DNA of 64,000 bases. Origin: Burkholderia gladioli (GTDB taxonomy: Bacteria > Pseudomonadota > Gammaproteobacteria > Burkholderiales > Burkholderiaceae). A program made the translations under genes and the position numbers. How positions within the stretch are numbered: position 1 is the first letter of the stretch; each line of letters begins with the position of its first letter. Below the pieces are notes generated by a model that had not been told where the DNA came from, searched no databases, and saw nothing but the letters and a program-made list of their open reading frames with translations. Of the stretch, positions 1-12,380 are shown piece after piece. The stretch is taken from assembly GCF_000959725.1 (NCBI RefSeq), contig NZ_CP009323.1:1798001-1862000 (forward strand). The letters run 5' to 3'.

Positions 1-229
1 CCTCGGCGATGATCAGCATCAGCCGCGTGGTGTAGCGATCGAGCAGGTCGAACAGGATCGCTTCCTTGCCCTCGTAGTAATGGTAGAGACGCGCCTTCGA
101 GGTGCCGCTGGCGGCGGCGAGGTCGGTCATCGAGGTGCTGGGGTAGCTGGTCTGCGCGAACTTCTCGGCCGCGAGGTCGAGAATCTGCTCGCGTTGGGAT
201 TCGTGGTCGGGCGCTCGGGTGCGGGCCAT
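1..229 (-). CDS. TetR-family transcriptional regulator, partial (probable PaaR)
   Basis: Only the first 76 codons lie in the window; the gene runs off the left edge. The N-terminus is a TetR helix-turn-helix: an opening helix with REQILDLAAEKFAQ, then MTDLAAASGTSKARLYHYY and GKEAILFDLL, the usual TetR order. The ATG start gives a normal TetR N-terminus. It lies 99 bp downstream of the DUF1835 gene on the same strand as paaABCDE. In Burkholderia cenocepacia a TetR repressor, PaaR, encoded beside the paa genes controls phenylacetate catabolism, so I infer the same role here. The palindrome at 5135-5154 is its likely target. The effector domain is not visible, so ligand class cannot be judged. 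Confidence 0.85.
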   Translation of the reverse strand, partial: MARTRAPDHESQREQILDLAAEKFAQTSYPSTSMTDLAAASGTSKARLYHYYEGKEAILFDLLDRYTTRLMLIIAE

Positions 230-328
230 GGCGTGGATCGAAAAGGTCGGGCGGCGGGGCGCCGCCCGTTGGCGCGATAGTGCGCCAGGGGAATTGTACG
301 CAAGGGCGGGCGCCGGCCCGCCGGTGCC

Positions 329-1150
329 TCAGTGCAGCGCGTCGGCAGGCACCGCGCGCAGCGAGATCTCGCGCAGGCGGTCGACATGCGGATTCTCGCC
401 CTGCAACTCGAGGCGGCCCGCCGCGACCAGTTCGCGGCAGCGCCAGAACGCCACGCTGTCGCTGACCACCAGGTGGCCGCGGTCGGCGTAGGCCATCACC
501 GCGCCCACCACGCGCGCGGCCGGCTGCCAGTTGTCACCGGCATGTTCGAGCACCAGCGCGTCGATATCGGCGTAATGGCCGCTCTTGAAGGTGTTGTCGA
601 TCCAGTAGCGCAACTCGGCGTTGGCTTGCTTGGCCTCCTGCCATTCGAGCGCGAGCCGGCTGATGCGCAGCACCGAGATCGGCGCGGCTTCGGGCAATTT
701 CGCGGCCAGATGCTCGGGGGAGAACAGGCCCGTCGAGACCGGGCGCTCGCCGATCCGCTCTCGCGTGTCGGCATCGAGATCGGCCACCGAGAGCCGCACC
801 TCGTTGAGCCGTTGCGGCGCGTTGCGCAGGTGGTACGCCACGCGCCGCAGCATCAACTGGTCGGCGGCGCTTTGCGCGTGCCAGATCACCACCTGGCCGG
901 CGCCGGCCGCGAGCTCGGCCAGCTTATCGAGTTCGCCGGCCAACTGGGCGGGCCAGTCGAACAACTCGCCGGGCAGCAGCTTTTCCCAGAAGGCGGCGCG
1001 TGTCGCGGATGCGTCGTCGATGCCGCGCAAGGGGCCGACGGCGAGATCGTCGAGGAGTTCGACCACGGAATCGGTGCGGCCGGCCGAAGCCAGCGCGTTG
1101 CGTAGCGAGGCGGCGGCGGAGCCGCCGATGGTGACGTGAAGAATGCTCAT
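329..1150 (-). CDS. DUF1835 domain protein of the paa cluster
   Basis: A 273-residue protein opening with MSILHVTIGGSAAASLRNAL and continuing with a VVIWHAQSAADQLMLRR stretch, a pattern I associate with DUF1835 proteins. It has no signal peptide and no membrane segment. It starts 20 bp beyond the large hairpin that follows paaE and is read in the same direction, between paaE and the TetR gene. Its biochemical function is unknown. The position suggests a link to phenylacetate metabolism or its regulation, but that is inference only. Confidence 0.7.
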   Translation of the reverse strand: MSILHVTIGGSAAASLRNALASAGRTDSVVELLDDLAVGPLRGIDDASATRAAFWEKLLPGELFDWPAQLAGELDKLAELAAGAGQVVIWHAQSAADQLMLRRVAYHLRNAPQRLNEVRLSVADLDADTRERIGERPVSTGLFSPEHLAAKLPEAAPISVLRISRLALEWQEAKQANAELRYWIDNTFKSGHYADIDALVLEHAGDNWQPAARVVGAVMAYADRGHLVVSDSVAFWRCRELVAAGRLELQGENPHVDRLREISLRAVPADALH

Positions 1151-1169
1151 CTGCCGAAGATCAACGAAG

Positions 1170-1221
1170 AAGGGCCGCCTGGCGGCCGGGCTGGTGTGCC
1201 CCGGCCCGTCAGGCGGCCCTT
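1170..1221 (-). terminator. Hairpin after paaE
   Basis: A long GC-rich inverted repeat lies between paaE and the DUF1835 gene: the outer arms at 1170-1181 and 1210-1221 match perfectly (AAGGGCCGCCTG) and an inner GGCCGGG/CCCGGCC stem continues them. On the minus strand it is followed by CTTCTTCGTTG, a weak U-rich tail. It is probably the end of the paaABCDE transcript, perhaps with some read-through into the DUF1835 gene. Confidence 0.6.
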
Positions 1222-1278
1222 AGTGTAAGCGAGATGCCGTGTCACGAGATACCGCGCCGCGCGCGGCGATGACCGCGC

Positions 1279-2367
1279 TCAACGTTCGTCGTAGCTGACC
1301 ACCACCTTGTCGCTGATCGGGTGGCACTGGCAGGTCAGCACGAAGCCGTCGCTCACCTCGTGCGCTTCGAGCGTGTAGTTCTTGTCCATCCGCACCTCCC
1401 CCTCGAGCACCTTCGCGCGGCAGGTGCAGCACACGCCGCCCTTGCAGGCATAGGGCAGCGCCAGGCCCGCGCGCAGGCCGATATCGAGCAGGCTGGGGCC
1501 CTCGTAGGGCAGGCGCAGCTTGCGCGTCTTGCCGTCGATCACGATCTCGAGCGCGGCGGCCGGCGTGGTTTCGGTGATTTCCACCGCCGGCGCGCCGGCC
1601 TGCGGCAGCGGCGTGCCGAAGCGCTCGACGTGGACCCGCTCCGGCGCCACGCCGGCCGCGGCCAGCGCCGCCTCGGCCGCGTCCATCATCGGCGCCGGGC
1701 CGCAGATGAAGGCCTCGTCGATCGAATCGGGCGGCACCAGCGTGTCGAGGAAGGCCGCGCACTTGGCCTGGTCGAGCACGCCGTTGAACAGCTCGACGTC
1801 CTGCTGCTCGTCGGACAGCACGTGGTAGAGCGCGAAACGCTGCATGAAGCGGTTCTTCAGGTCTTCCAGGCCTTCGGCGAACATGATCGAATCGACGCTG
1901 CGATTGCCGTAGATCAGCGTGAAGCGGCTGCGCGGCTCCAGTTCGAGCGTGGTGCGAATGATGGCCAGCACCGGCGTGATACCCGAACCGCCGGAGAAGG
2001 CCAGGTAGTGCTTGCCGGCTTCGGCGTTCAGGTGCGTGAAGAAACGGCCGTCGGGCGTCATCACCTCGATGCTGTGGCCGGCCTTCAGCGTGTCGAAGGC
2101 GAAGTTCGAGAAGCGGCCGCCGCGCACGCGCTTGATGCCGATACGCAGCTCGCCGTCGCGTTCGTAGTCGGTGGTGCCGACGCAGATCGAATAGGAGCGG
2201 CGCGTTTCCTCACCGTCGATGTGGGCCTTCAGCGTGACGAACTGCCCTTGCGTGAAGCGATATTGCTCGCGCAGCCCGGGCGGAACCTCGAACGAGACCG
2301 TCACCGCGTCGGCCGTCTCGGGCCGCACCTCGCGGATGCGCAGCGGATGGAATTGCGGAGTCGCCAT
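1279..2367 (-). CDS. paaE: Phenylacetyl-CoA 1,2-epoxidase, reductase subunit PaaE
   Basis: A 362-residue electron-transfer subunit of the PaaABCE monooxygenase. It passes electrons from NAD(P)H through FAD and a 2Fe-2S centre to the di-iron subunit PaaA, which epoxidises the ring of phenylacetyl-CoA. The first two thirds are a ferredoxin-NADP reductase module (RRSYSICVG flavin motif near residue 57, AFSGGSGITPVLAII near 124). The C-terminus is a plant-type ferredoxin with Cys308, Cys313, Cys316 and Cys346 in C-x4-C-x2-C-x29-C spacing. It starts one base after the paaD stop codon, so the two are translationally coupled. It is the last gene of the operon before the hairpin at 1170-1221. Confidence 0.96.
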   Translation of the reverse strand: MATPQFHPLRIREVRPETADAVTVSFEVPPGLREQYRFTQGQFVTLKAHIDGEETRRSYSICVGTTDYERDGELRIGIKRVRGGRFSNFAFDTLKAGHSIEVMTPDGRFFTHLNAEAGKHYLAFSGGSGITPVLAIIRTTLELEPRSRFTLIYGNRSVDSIMFAEGLEDLKNRFMQRFALYHVLSDEQQDVELFNGVLDQAKCAAFLDTLVPPDSIDEAFICGPAPMMDAAEAALAAAGVAPERVHVERFGTPLPQAGAPAVEITETTPAAALEIVIDGKTRKLRLPYEGPSLLDIGLRAGLALPYACKGGVCCTCRAKVLEGEVRMDKNYTLEAHEVSDGFVLTCQCHPISDKVVVSYDER

Positions 2368-2368
2368 G

Positions 2369-2947
2369 TCAGTAGGGCTTGAAGTAGTCGAAGGGTTCGC
2401 GGCAGTCGAGGCAGCGATAGAGCGCCTTGCAGGCCGTCGACGCGAACTGGGCGAGGCGCTCGGTATGGACCGAGCCGCAGCGCGGGCAGGCCGGCGCTGC
2501 CGAGGGTTTCGGCGCGAAGCGGATCACCTTCGAGGTGCCGCCGGGGTTCGGGGCGGGGCTGCCGCAGTTGCCGACCGGCGGCGCGATGCCATAGGCGCGC
2601 AGCTTGTCGCGGGCCGCCTCGCTGATCCAGTCGGTGGTCCAGGCCGGCGACAGCACGGTGACGATCCGGTGGGCGGGCGCGCCGATCCGCGCGAGCGCGG
2701 CCTCGATGTCCTCGGCGATCTGCGACATCGCCGGGCAGCCCGAGTAGGTCGGCGTGATCACGATCTCGAGCAGGCCGTCGTCGGCTTCGCGCAGTTCACG
2801 CAGGATGCCGAGTTCGCGGATCGAGACCACTGGAATCTCGGGATCGGGCACGGTGTCGAGCGCGGCGCGGATCGCGTCGAGATCGGGGGCCGGGGCGGGG
2901 GTGGCTGGCGCGGGCATGGCGGCTTTCGTTGGCGTGGCGGCGTGCAT
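2369..2947 (-). CDS. paaD: Phenylacetate epoxidase maturation protein PaaD
   Basis: A 192-residue MIP18/DUF59-family protein. PaaD proteins are thought to help insert or mature the iron centres of the epoxidase rather than belong to the active enzyme. The DUF59 part (VPDPEIPVVSIRELGIL and ITPTYSGCPAM, residues about 33-75) is followed by a zinc-ribbon-like tail with CPRCG and CLDC pairs, normal for PaaD. The chosen ATG is 7 bp after the paaC stop; a second Met at residue 11 is an alternative because the first 20 residues are a low-complexity Ala/Pro/Thr stretch. No strong ribosome-binding site separates the two choices. It sits between paaC and paaE. Confidence 0.94.
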   Translation of the reverse strand: MHAATPTKAAMPAPATPAPAPDLDAIRAALDTVPDPEIPVVSIRELGILRELREADDGLLEIVITPTYSGCPAMSQIAEDIEAALARIGAPAHRIVTVLSPAWTTDWISEAARDKLRAYGIAPPVGNCGSPAPNPGGTSKVIRFAPKPSAAPACPRCGSVHTERLAQFASTACKALYRCLDCREPFDYFKPY

Positions 2948-2954
2948 GCTCAGC

Positions 2955-3761
2955 TCACCAGCTCGCGCCCGGATGCTGGCGCGCCAGGCTCTGCATCTGC
3001 GCGAGCAGGAAGCCCATGTGCTCGGAATGCTCGCCGAGCTTGCCGGTGCTGACGTGCGCCACCGGCGGCGGTGCGTCCAGCGTGGCTTCGGCGAGTGCCG
3101 CGTCGACGTCGGCGCGCCAGGCGGCTTCGAGTGTGTCCGCAGCGGGCGCGATGCCGGCGGTCGCGACCTCGCGCTCGACCGCGTCGACGGCAAAGCATTC
3201 GCGGGTATAGGGCATCAAATAGTCGAGCGCCGCCTGCGCGCGGCGATGCGAGGCTTCGGTGCCGTCGCCGAGCCGGATCAGCCATTCGCGCGCGTGATGC
3301 TCGTGGTAGCGCGTCTCCTTGATCGATTTCGCGGCGATCGCGGCTAGCTGGGCGTCGTTCGAGGTCTCGAGCGCGGTCCAGAGGTGCAGCATCAGCGTCG
3401 CGTAGAGGAAGTTGCGCACGATCGTCACGGCATAGTCGCGGTCGGCCTGGGCCGTGCCGCTCAAGGGGCCGTGATGCGGCAGCTCGACCAGCGTCAGGTT
3501 GGTGAATTCGTGCTCGCCGCGGAAATAGGCGTAGTCGTCCTCGGTCTTCGCGGCGCCGGTCAGCGCGCGTTCGAGTTCAGCCGCGTGGGCATAGAGCAGC
3601 CGCGCCTGGCCGATCAGGTCGAGGCTCATGTTGGTCAGCGCGATGTCCTCTTCGAGGATCGGGCCGTGCCCGCACCACTCGGCATTGCGCTGACCGAGGA
3701 TCAGCGCGCTGTCGGCGAGGCGTAGCACGTAGGCAAGGTGGGAGGCCGGGTTCGTCGTCAT
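2955..3761 (-). CDS. paaC: Phenylacetyl-CoA 1,2-epoxidase, structural subunit PaaC
   Basis: A 268-residue ferritin-like helical protein that pairs with PaaA to form the epoxidase core. It has the fold of the catalytic subunit but is non-catalytic in characterised enzymes and acts as a structural scaffold. Recognisable stretches are LADSALILGQRNAEWCGHGP at the N-terminus and YFRGEHEFTNLTLVELPH near residue 79. It lies between paaB and paaD with gaps of 7 bp on both sides, as expected for a single transcript with subunits made in balanced amounts. Confidence 0.95.
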   Translation of the reverse strand: MTTNPASHLAYVLRLADSALILGQRNAEWCGHGPILEEDIALTNMSLDLIGQARLLYAHAAELERALTGAAKTEDDYAYFRGEHEFTNLTLVELPHHGPLSGTAQADRDYAVTIVRNFLYATLMLHLWTALETSNDAQLAAIAAKSIKETRYHEHHAREWLIRLGDGTEASHRRAQAALDYLMPYTRECFAVDAVEREVATAGIAPAADTLEAAWRADVDAALAEATLDAPPPVAHVSTGKLGEHSEHMGFLLAQMQSLARQHPGASW

Positions 3762-3768
3762 CGCGGGC

Positions 3769-4053
3769 TTACATGTGGTTGACTTCGTCGGGCAGCGTGT
3801 AGAACGTCGGGTGGCGGTAGATCTTGTCGCCGGCCGGTTCGAACAGCTCCGCCTTCTCGTTCGGATCGGATGCCGTGATCGCCGCCGACGGCACTACCCA
3901 GATGCTCACGCCTTCCTGGCGCCGCGTGTAGACGTCGCGCGCCATGCGCAGCGCCATCGAGGCGTCGGTGGCGTGCAGGCTGCCGCAGTGCTTGTGATCG
4001 AGCCCCTGCTTGCTGCGCACGAATACTTCCCAGATCGGCCATTCCTGTTTCAT
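3769..4053 (-). CDS. paaB: Phenylacetyl-CoA 1,2-epoxidase subunit PaaB
   Basis: A 94-residue subunit of the PaaABCE complex, of the usual size for PaaB, thought to bridge PaaAC dimers and support electron transfer from PaaE. It begins MKQEWPIWEVFVRSKQGLDH and keeps the family segment HCGSLHATDASMALRMARDV. The reading frame is open further upstream, but the ATG at 4053 has a purine-rich GGAGACAG stretch just before it and matches the family N-terminus. paaA ends 29 bp upstream. Confidence 0.95.
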   Translation of the reverse strand: MKQEWPIWEVFVRSKQGLDHKHCGSLHATDASMALRMARDVYTRRQEGVSIWVVPSAAITASDPNEKAELFEPAGDKIYRHPTFYTLPDEVNHM

Positions 4054-4082
4054 GTCTGTCTCCTGCTGGATGAGGGGCGGTT

Positions 4083-5093
4083 TCAGGCGGCCTGCCGTTC
4101 GGCACGGCGCGCGCGTTTCTCGGCATGAGCGAGGGCGGCTTCGCGGACCCAGGCGCCGTCGTCGTGGGCTTTCACGCGGGTGGCGAGGCGCTCGCGGTTG
4201 CAGGGGCCGTCGCCGTTGACGACACGCCAGAACTCGTCCCAGTCGACCGCGCCATAGTCGTAATGGCCGCGCGATTCGTTCCACGCCAGATCGGGATCGG
4301 GGAAGCTCACGCCAAGCACGCGGGCCTGCTCGACCGCCGCGTCGACGAATTTCTGGCGCAGATCGTCGTTCGAGATCCGCTTGATGCCCCATTTGGCCGA
4401 CTGGTTGCTGTGGACCGAATCGGCATCGCTCGGGCCGAACATCATCAGCACCGGCCACCACCAGCGGTTCACCGCCTGCTGGACCATCTCGCGCTGCGCC
4501 GGCGTGCCGGCCATCATCGCCAGCAGCGCGTCGAAACCCTGGCGCTGGTGGAAGGATTCTTCCTTGCAGATGCGGATCATGGCGCGCGCGTAGGGGCCGT
4601 AGGTGCAGCGGCAAAGCGGGATCTGGTTCATGATCGCGGCGCCGTCGACCAGCCAGCCGATCACGCCGACGTCCGCCCAGCTCGGCGTGGGGTAGTTGAA
4701 GATGCTCGAATACTTGGCCTTGCCGGCGTGCAGCGCGTCGACCAAGGTGTCGCGCGAGACGCCGAGCGTTTCGGCCGCGCTATAGAGATATAGGCCGTGC
4801 CCGGCTTCGTCCTGCACCTTGGCGAGCAGGATCGCCTTGCGTTTGAGGCTGGGCGCGCGCGTGATCCAGTTGCCCTCGGGCAGCATACCGACGATCTCGG
4901 AATGCGCGTGCTGGGAAATCTGGCGTACCAGCGTCTTCCGATAGGCCTCCGGCATCCAGTCCTGCGGCTCGATCTTGCCGTCGGCGCCGATCACGGCGTC
5001 GAAGCCCGCCTGCTCGGGGGAGGCGGTGGCGTTCGTGCCCGCAGCGTCGGCGGGGGCCGGCTGGCCGGGGAGGTCGAGGGATTGCGTATACAT
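4083..5093 (-). CDS. paaA: Phenylacetyl-CoA 1,2-epoxidase, catalytic subunit PaaA
   Basis: A 336-residue di-iron oxygenase subunit, first gene of paaABCDE. It epoxidises the aromatic ring of phenylacetyl-CoA with O2, the step that commits phenylacetate to the aerobic hybrid pathway. Carboxylate and histidine ligands are visible: Glu66 in [10 protein letters not shown] and the Glu96-x2-His99 pair in [13 protein letters not shown], with further acidic helices later ([14 protein letters not shown]). The first 40 residues, rich in Ala, Pro and Gly, may be a disordered extension. The promoter and a TetR-like operator lie 36-63 bp upstream (5129-5156). Later pathway genes (paaF, G, H, J, K, Z) are not in this window. 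Confidence 0.96.
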   Translation of the reverse strand: MYTQSLDLPGQPAPADAAGTNATASPEQAGFDAVIGADGKIEPQDWMPEAYRKTLVRQISQHAHSEIVGMLPEGNWITRAPSLKRKAILLAKVQDEAGHGLYLYSAAETLGVSRDTLVDALHAGKAKYSSIFNYPTPSWADVGVIGWLVDGAAIMNQIPLCRCTYGPYARAMIRICKEESFHQRQGFDALLAMMAGTPAQREMVQQAVNRWWWPVLMMFGPSDADSVHSNQSAKWGIKRISNDDLRQKFVDAAVEQARVLGVSFPDPDLAWNESRGHYDYGAVDWDEFWRVVNGDGPCNRERLATRVKAHDDGAWVREAALAHAEKRARRAERQAA

Positions 5094-5128
5094 GGCGATC
5101 GTCCCGTTCGGGGGAGAAGGTAGAGCGC

Positions 5129-5156
5129 AGTATAAACCAACCGTCCGGTCGGTTAA
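5129..5156 (-). promoter_or_regulatory. paaA promoter with overlapping palindromic operator
   Basis: Read on the minus strand there is a -35-like TTAACC (5156-5151), a 16-bp spacer and a -10 TATACT (5134-5129), ending 36 bp before paaA. An imperfect palindrome at 5135-5154, AACCAACC then GTCC then GGTCGGTT (7 of 8 arm positions pair), covers the spacer and most of the -35 box. A repressor bound here would block RNA polymerase. It is the best candidate site for the TetR regulator at the left edge. Confidence 0.65.
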
Positions 5157-5282
5157 TTAATTTTTAGAGATACCGGATGGCTTGCGCTCCACTGGGCCTG
5201 GATCGGTGGCGATGCAAAAACCGGGGCGATATCGGGCACAATCGTCCACTTTCCCGTACTTCCCGGTGAGCCGGATCGAATC

Positions 5283-6560
5283 ATGAGTTTCCGTCGTCGT
5301 TTGTTGCCGGCCGTTGTCGGCGGTCTTGCGTTGTGGTGGGCTGGCGCGGCAAGCGCCGCGGATGGGGAGGCATCGCGCTGGGTGGCGGCCTGGGCCACCG
5401 CGCTGCAGCCGATTCCTGAAATGGCTTCGCCGCCTCCTCTATATAGAACGCCTGAGGTTGCGGGTCGGACGCTGCGCGAGATCGTCTATCCGAGTGCGGC
5501 CGGCGACAAGGTCAGGGTGCGGATCAGCAACGCCTATGGGCGAGCGCCGTTGTCGATCGGATCCGCGCGGATCGCGCGTTCCGCGGGGACGGCCGCGGTG
5601 CGGGGCGACATCGCCGCGCAGCTGAGCTTCGGTGGGCGGCGCGATGTCGTGCTGGCGCCGGGAGAGGAGCGCGACAGCGATCCGGTCTCGCTGCCGGTGG
5701 AGGCCGGCGAGCCGTACGCGATCAGCCTGTTCGTCCATGGCGAGCAGAAGCTGACGGCCTGGCATCGCGTCTCGAACCAGATCAACTATGTCTCGACACC
5801 GGGCGACCATGCCGCGGATACGAGCGGGGACGCCTATAAGGTTCGGATCACCCAGTCAGCCTGGGTCAGCGAACTGGCGGTCGAAGCCGGGCCTAACGCG
5901 GTGGGTGCGATTGCGGCGGTTGGCGACTCGATCACCGATGGCATGCGTTCGAGTCTGAATCGCAACCGGCGCTGGCCGGACGGCCTCGATCGCCGGCTCG
6001 ACGCGGCCGGCGCGCGCCAATGGGGCGTTGTCAATCTCGGGATCAGCGGGAATCGCTTGCTGAGCGACTCGGCCTGTTATGGCGTCGCACTCGAGCGCAG
6101 GTTCGAGCGCGACGTCCTTGCCCGCTCGGGGGTGAAGGCGGCCGTGCTGCTGGTCGGGATCAACGACATCAATTTCCAGGCGATGCCGCCACGCGCCGGC
6201 CTCGACTGCGATGCGCCGCATACGAAGGTCGATGCGCGGGCGTTGATCCAGGGATATCGCCGCCTGATCGCGAGCGCCCACGCGAAAGGAATTGCCTTGT
6301 TTGGTGCGACGCTGACGCCGGCGTCCTTGCCTGCGGAGCGTGAGGCGATTCGTGTCGAGGTGAATCACTGGATCCGCACCTCGGGGGCGTTCGATGGCGT
6401 GGTCGATTTCGATGCCGCGCTGCGCGACCCGTCGCGACCGCAGATCATGCAACGTCGTTACGACAGTGGGGACAACATCCATCCGAGCGACGCAGGTTAT
6501 GCGGCCATGGCGGACGCGGTGCCGATCGACAAGCTGCTGGAGGCCGCGAAGCAGCGTTGA
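5283..6560 (+). CDS. Secreted SGNH/GDSL-family hydrolase
   Basis: A 425-residue protein with an N-terminal signal peptide (charged MSFRRR, hydrophobic core, likely cleavage after GAASA near residue 25). The C-terminal half is an SGNH hydrolase: block I is GDSITDG with nucleophile Ser216, a GIND segment holds Asn294, and block V is DNIHPSD with Asp397 and His400. The N-terminal 180 residues are beta-rich and carry no catalytic motif; they may be a substrate-binding module. It is probably a periplasmic or secreted esterase acting on acylated carbohydrate or lipid; the substrate cannot be told. It is divergent from paaA, 189 bp away, and ends at a strong terminator. Confidence 0.85.
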   Translation: MSFRRRLLPAVVGGLALWWAGAASAADGEASRWVAAWATALQPIPEMASPPPLYRTPEVAGRTLREIVYPSAAGDKVRVRISNAYGRAPLSIGSARIARSAGTAAVRGDIAAQLSFGGRRDVVLAPGEERDSDPVSLPVEAGEPYAISLFVHGEQKLTAWHRVSNQINYVSTPGDHAADTSGDAYKVRITQSAWVSELAVEAGPNAVGAIAAVGDSITDGMRSSLNRNRRWPDGLDRRLDAAGARQWGVVNLGISGNRLLSDSACYGVALERRFERDVLARSGVKAAVLLVGINDINFQAMPPRAGLDCDAPHTKVDARALIQGYRRLIASAHAKGIALFGATLTPASLPAEREAIRVEVNHWIRTSGAFDGVVDFDAALRDPSRPQIMQRRYDSGDNIHPSDAGYAAMADAVPIDKLLEAAKQR

Positions 6561-6574
6561 GTCGCGATGAAAAA

Positions 6575-6604
6575 CGGGCGCCGTCATGGCGCCCGAATTT
6601 TTTT
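6575..6604 (+). terminator. Intrinsic terminator of the SGNH hydrolase gene
   Basis: Perfect 8-bp arms CGGGCGCC (6575-6582) and GGCGCCCG (6588-6595) with a 5-nt loop, followed by AA and seven T. It separates the hydrolase from the rRNA operon promoters. Confidence 0.9.
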
Positions 6605-7075
6605 AACAAAGTTCTTAAAAAAGACTTGCGTGCCTGCTAAAGCCTGCTTAGAATCACGCCTCTTTCGCGCTAACGGAAACGCGGCACGAAAGAAGAAGCA
6701 AGGTTGGATGGGCTGAGCGCTAGGTTGGATCGGCAGCTGGCTCGTTTGACTGAGAAGTGATCGACGCAGTGAGTTGATCGCGGCGCTGAAAAAAGTAGTT
6801 GACGCGCTGCGAAATGTTGATCATAATCTCGCTTCTCTGCTGCTGAAAACGCAGCGCTGCTGAAGAAACCAAGTTGCTTCGCAGATACGCTCTTTAAAAA
6901 TCTACAGCCGATAAGTGTGGACGCTTGATGGCAGCGGTCCTGATCTCCGGATCAGGTCAGCAAAAGTATCAAGAGTCTCACACAAAAGTAAGTCAGGTTT
7001 GTGAAGCAATTCATTAACCTGTCAGCTTTGAGTGAGCGACCGGTTCATTATGAACCGAAAACAGTAACAGGTATT
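6605..7075 (+). promoter_or_regulatory. rrn operon promoter and leader region
   Basis: 471 bp without a coding gene. Two sigma70-type promoters are visible: TTGCGT (6626-6631), 17 bp, TAGAAT (6649-6654); and TTGACG (6799-6804), 17 bp, CATAAT (6822-6827). An A/T-rich stretch just upstream of the first -35 (6596-6624) looks like an UP element. A boxA-like antitermination sequence, GCTCTTTAAAAA, is at 6889-6900. The segment 6904-6925 pairs with 8633-8654 to form the 16S processing stem. Which promoter dominates cannot be judged from sequence. Confidence 0.8.
6904..6925 (+). other. 5' arm of the 16S rRNA processing stem
   Basis: The 22 nt beginning ACAGCCGATAAG can pair with 8633-8654 on the far side of 16S with 20 Watson-Crick pairs and two G-U pairs. 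This is the expected long stem cut by RNase III during 16S maturation. Confidence 0.85.
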
Positions 7076-8608
<1,533 letters not shown>

Positions 8609-8672
8609 CTCGAGCTAATACCGCGAAAGTTGAGCGTTCACGCTTATCGGCTGTAAATCAAGACAGACTCAG

Positions 8673-8749
8673 GGGTCTGTAGCTCAGTCGGTTAGAGCAC
8701 CGTCTTGATAAGGCGGGGGTCGTTGGTTCGAATCCAACCAGACCCACCA
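8673..8749 (+). tRNA. ileT: tRNA-Ile (GAT)
   Basis: 77 nt with an encoded CCA end. The acceptor stem GGGTCTG pairs with CAGACCC, the anticodon stem CCGTC/GGCGG encloses loop TTGATAA, and the anticodon GAT is at 8707-8709. It is co-transcribed in the 16S-23S spacer. Confidence 0.97.
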
Positions 8750-8785
8750 ATTGTCTGGCGGTAGAAACCTGAGACGTCTCTGTAT

Positions 8786-8861
8786 GGGGGCATAGCTCAG
8801 CTGGGAGAGCACCTGCTTTGCAAGCAGGGGGTCGTCGGTTCGATCCCGTCTGCCTCCACCA
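8786..8861 (+). tRNA. alaT: tRNA-Ala (TGC)
   Basis: 76 nt with an encoded CCA end. Acceptor stem GGGGGCA/TGCCTCC, anticodon stem CCTGC/GCAGG, loop TTTGCAA with anticodon TGC at 8819-8821. It is the usual partner of tRNA-Ile in the rrn spacer. Confidence 0.97.
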
Positions 8862-9156
8862 ATCTTCAATGACAAACGTTCGGGTCAGTTGACTCGAGTC
8901 TTTGTCATTGGCGATTGAGCCAGTCAGAGGATATTGAAAGATATCGGCTGTCGTTCTTTAACAATCTAGAAGAAGTAGTAATTTGGATAGCGGAAGCGTC
9001 TATTGAGATGGGCGTGGAAACTATCCGGGTTGTGATTGTATCGATGTATCTCAAGATGATTCGAACTTCATGTTCGGCTCAATTGGAATACGGCACAAAT
9101 GCGAGAACTCAACCTGTAGCGGCCTGTCAAGCGAAAGCGAGACAGACTCGTTATAG

Positions 9157-12036
<2,880 letters not shown>

Positions 12037-12220
12037 ATAACCAGTCTGCGCCGATGTTCGCAGGTGCCAAGGCACCGCGATTATCCCGTCCTGAGCCCAA
12101 GCTCAGGATCTTGGAGCGCGACAGGTCATACAGATGGAGTCTCGTGTGCTGATACACACAACCCCGTTACTACTTCTTCGAGATTGGTCGTGGCGCTCAT
12201 AGCGACGCGACAACCCCTTT

Positions 12221-12337
12221 AGCCTGATGACCATAGCGAGTCGGTACCACCCCTTCCCATCCCGAACAGGACCGTGAAACGACTCCACGCCGATGATAGT
12301 GCGGATTGCCCGTGTGAAAGTAGGTAATCGTCAGGCT
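12221..12337 (+). rRNA. rrf: 5S ribosomal RNA
   Basis: About 117 nt. The terminal stem GCCTGA (12222-12227) pairs with TCAGGC (12331-12336). The interior has the conserved CCATCCCGAACAGG and CGATGATAGTG segments. It lies 184 nt after 23S with no tRNA in between and is followed directly by the operon terminator. Confidence 0.95.
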
Positions 12338-12348
12338 TCCCTCATGAC

Positions 12349-12380
12349 AACCCCCGTTGCCCAAAGGCAGCGGGGGTTTT
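12349..12380 (+). terminator. Terminator of the rRNA operon
   Basis: A 13-bp hairpin (AACCCCCGTTGCC at 12349-12361 with GGCAGCGGGGGTT at 12366-12378, one G-T pair, 4-nt loop) ending in a TTTTG run, 12 nt after 5S. Confidence 0.9.

Larger units (their letters stand above)
8609..9156 (+). other. 16S-23S internal transcribed spacer
   Basis: The spacer holds the 3' arm of the 16S stem (8633-8654), tRNA-Ile, tRNA-Ala, a second boxA-like sequence (GTTCTTTAACA, 8953-8963) ahead of 23S, and the 5' arm of the 23S stem (9143-9157, beginning CAGACTCGTTATAGG). After tRNA-Ala about 295 bases carry no other gene. Confidence 0.85.
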
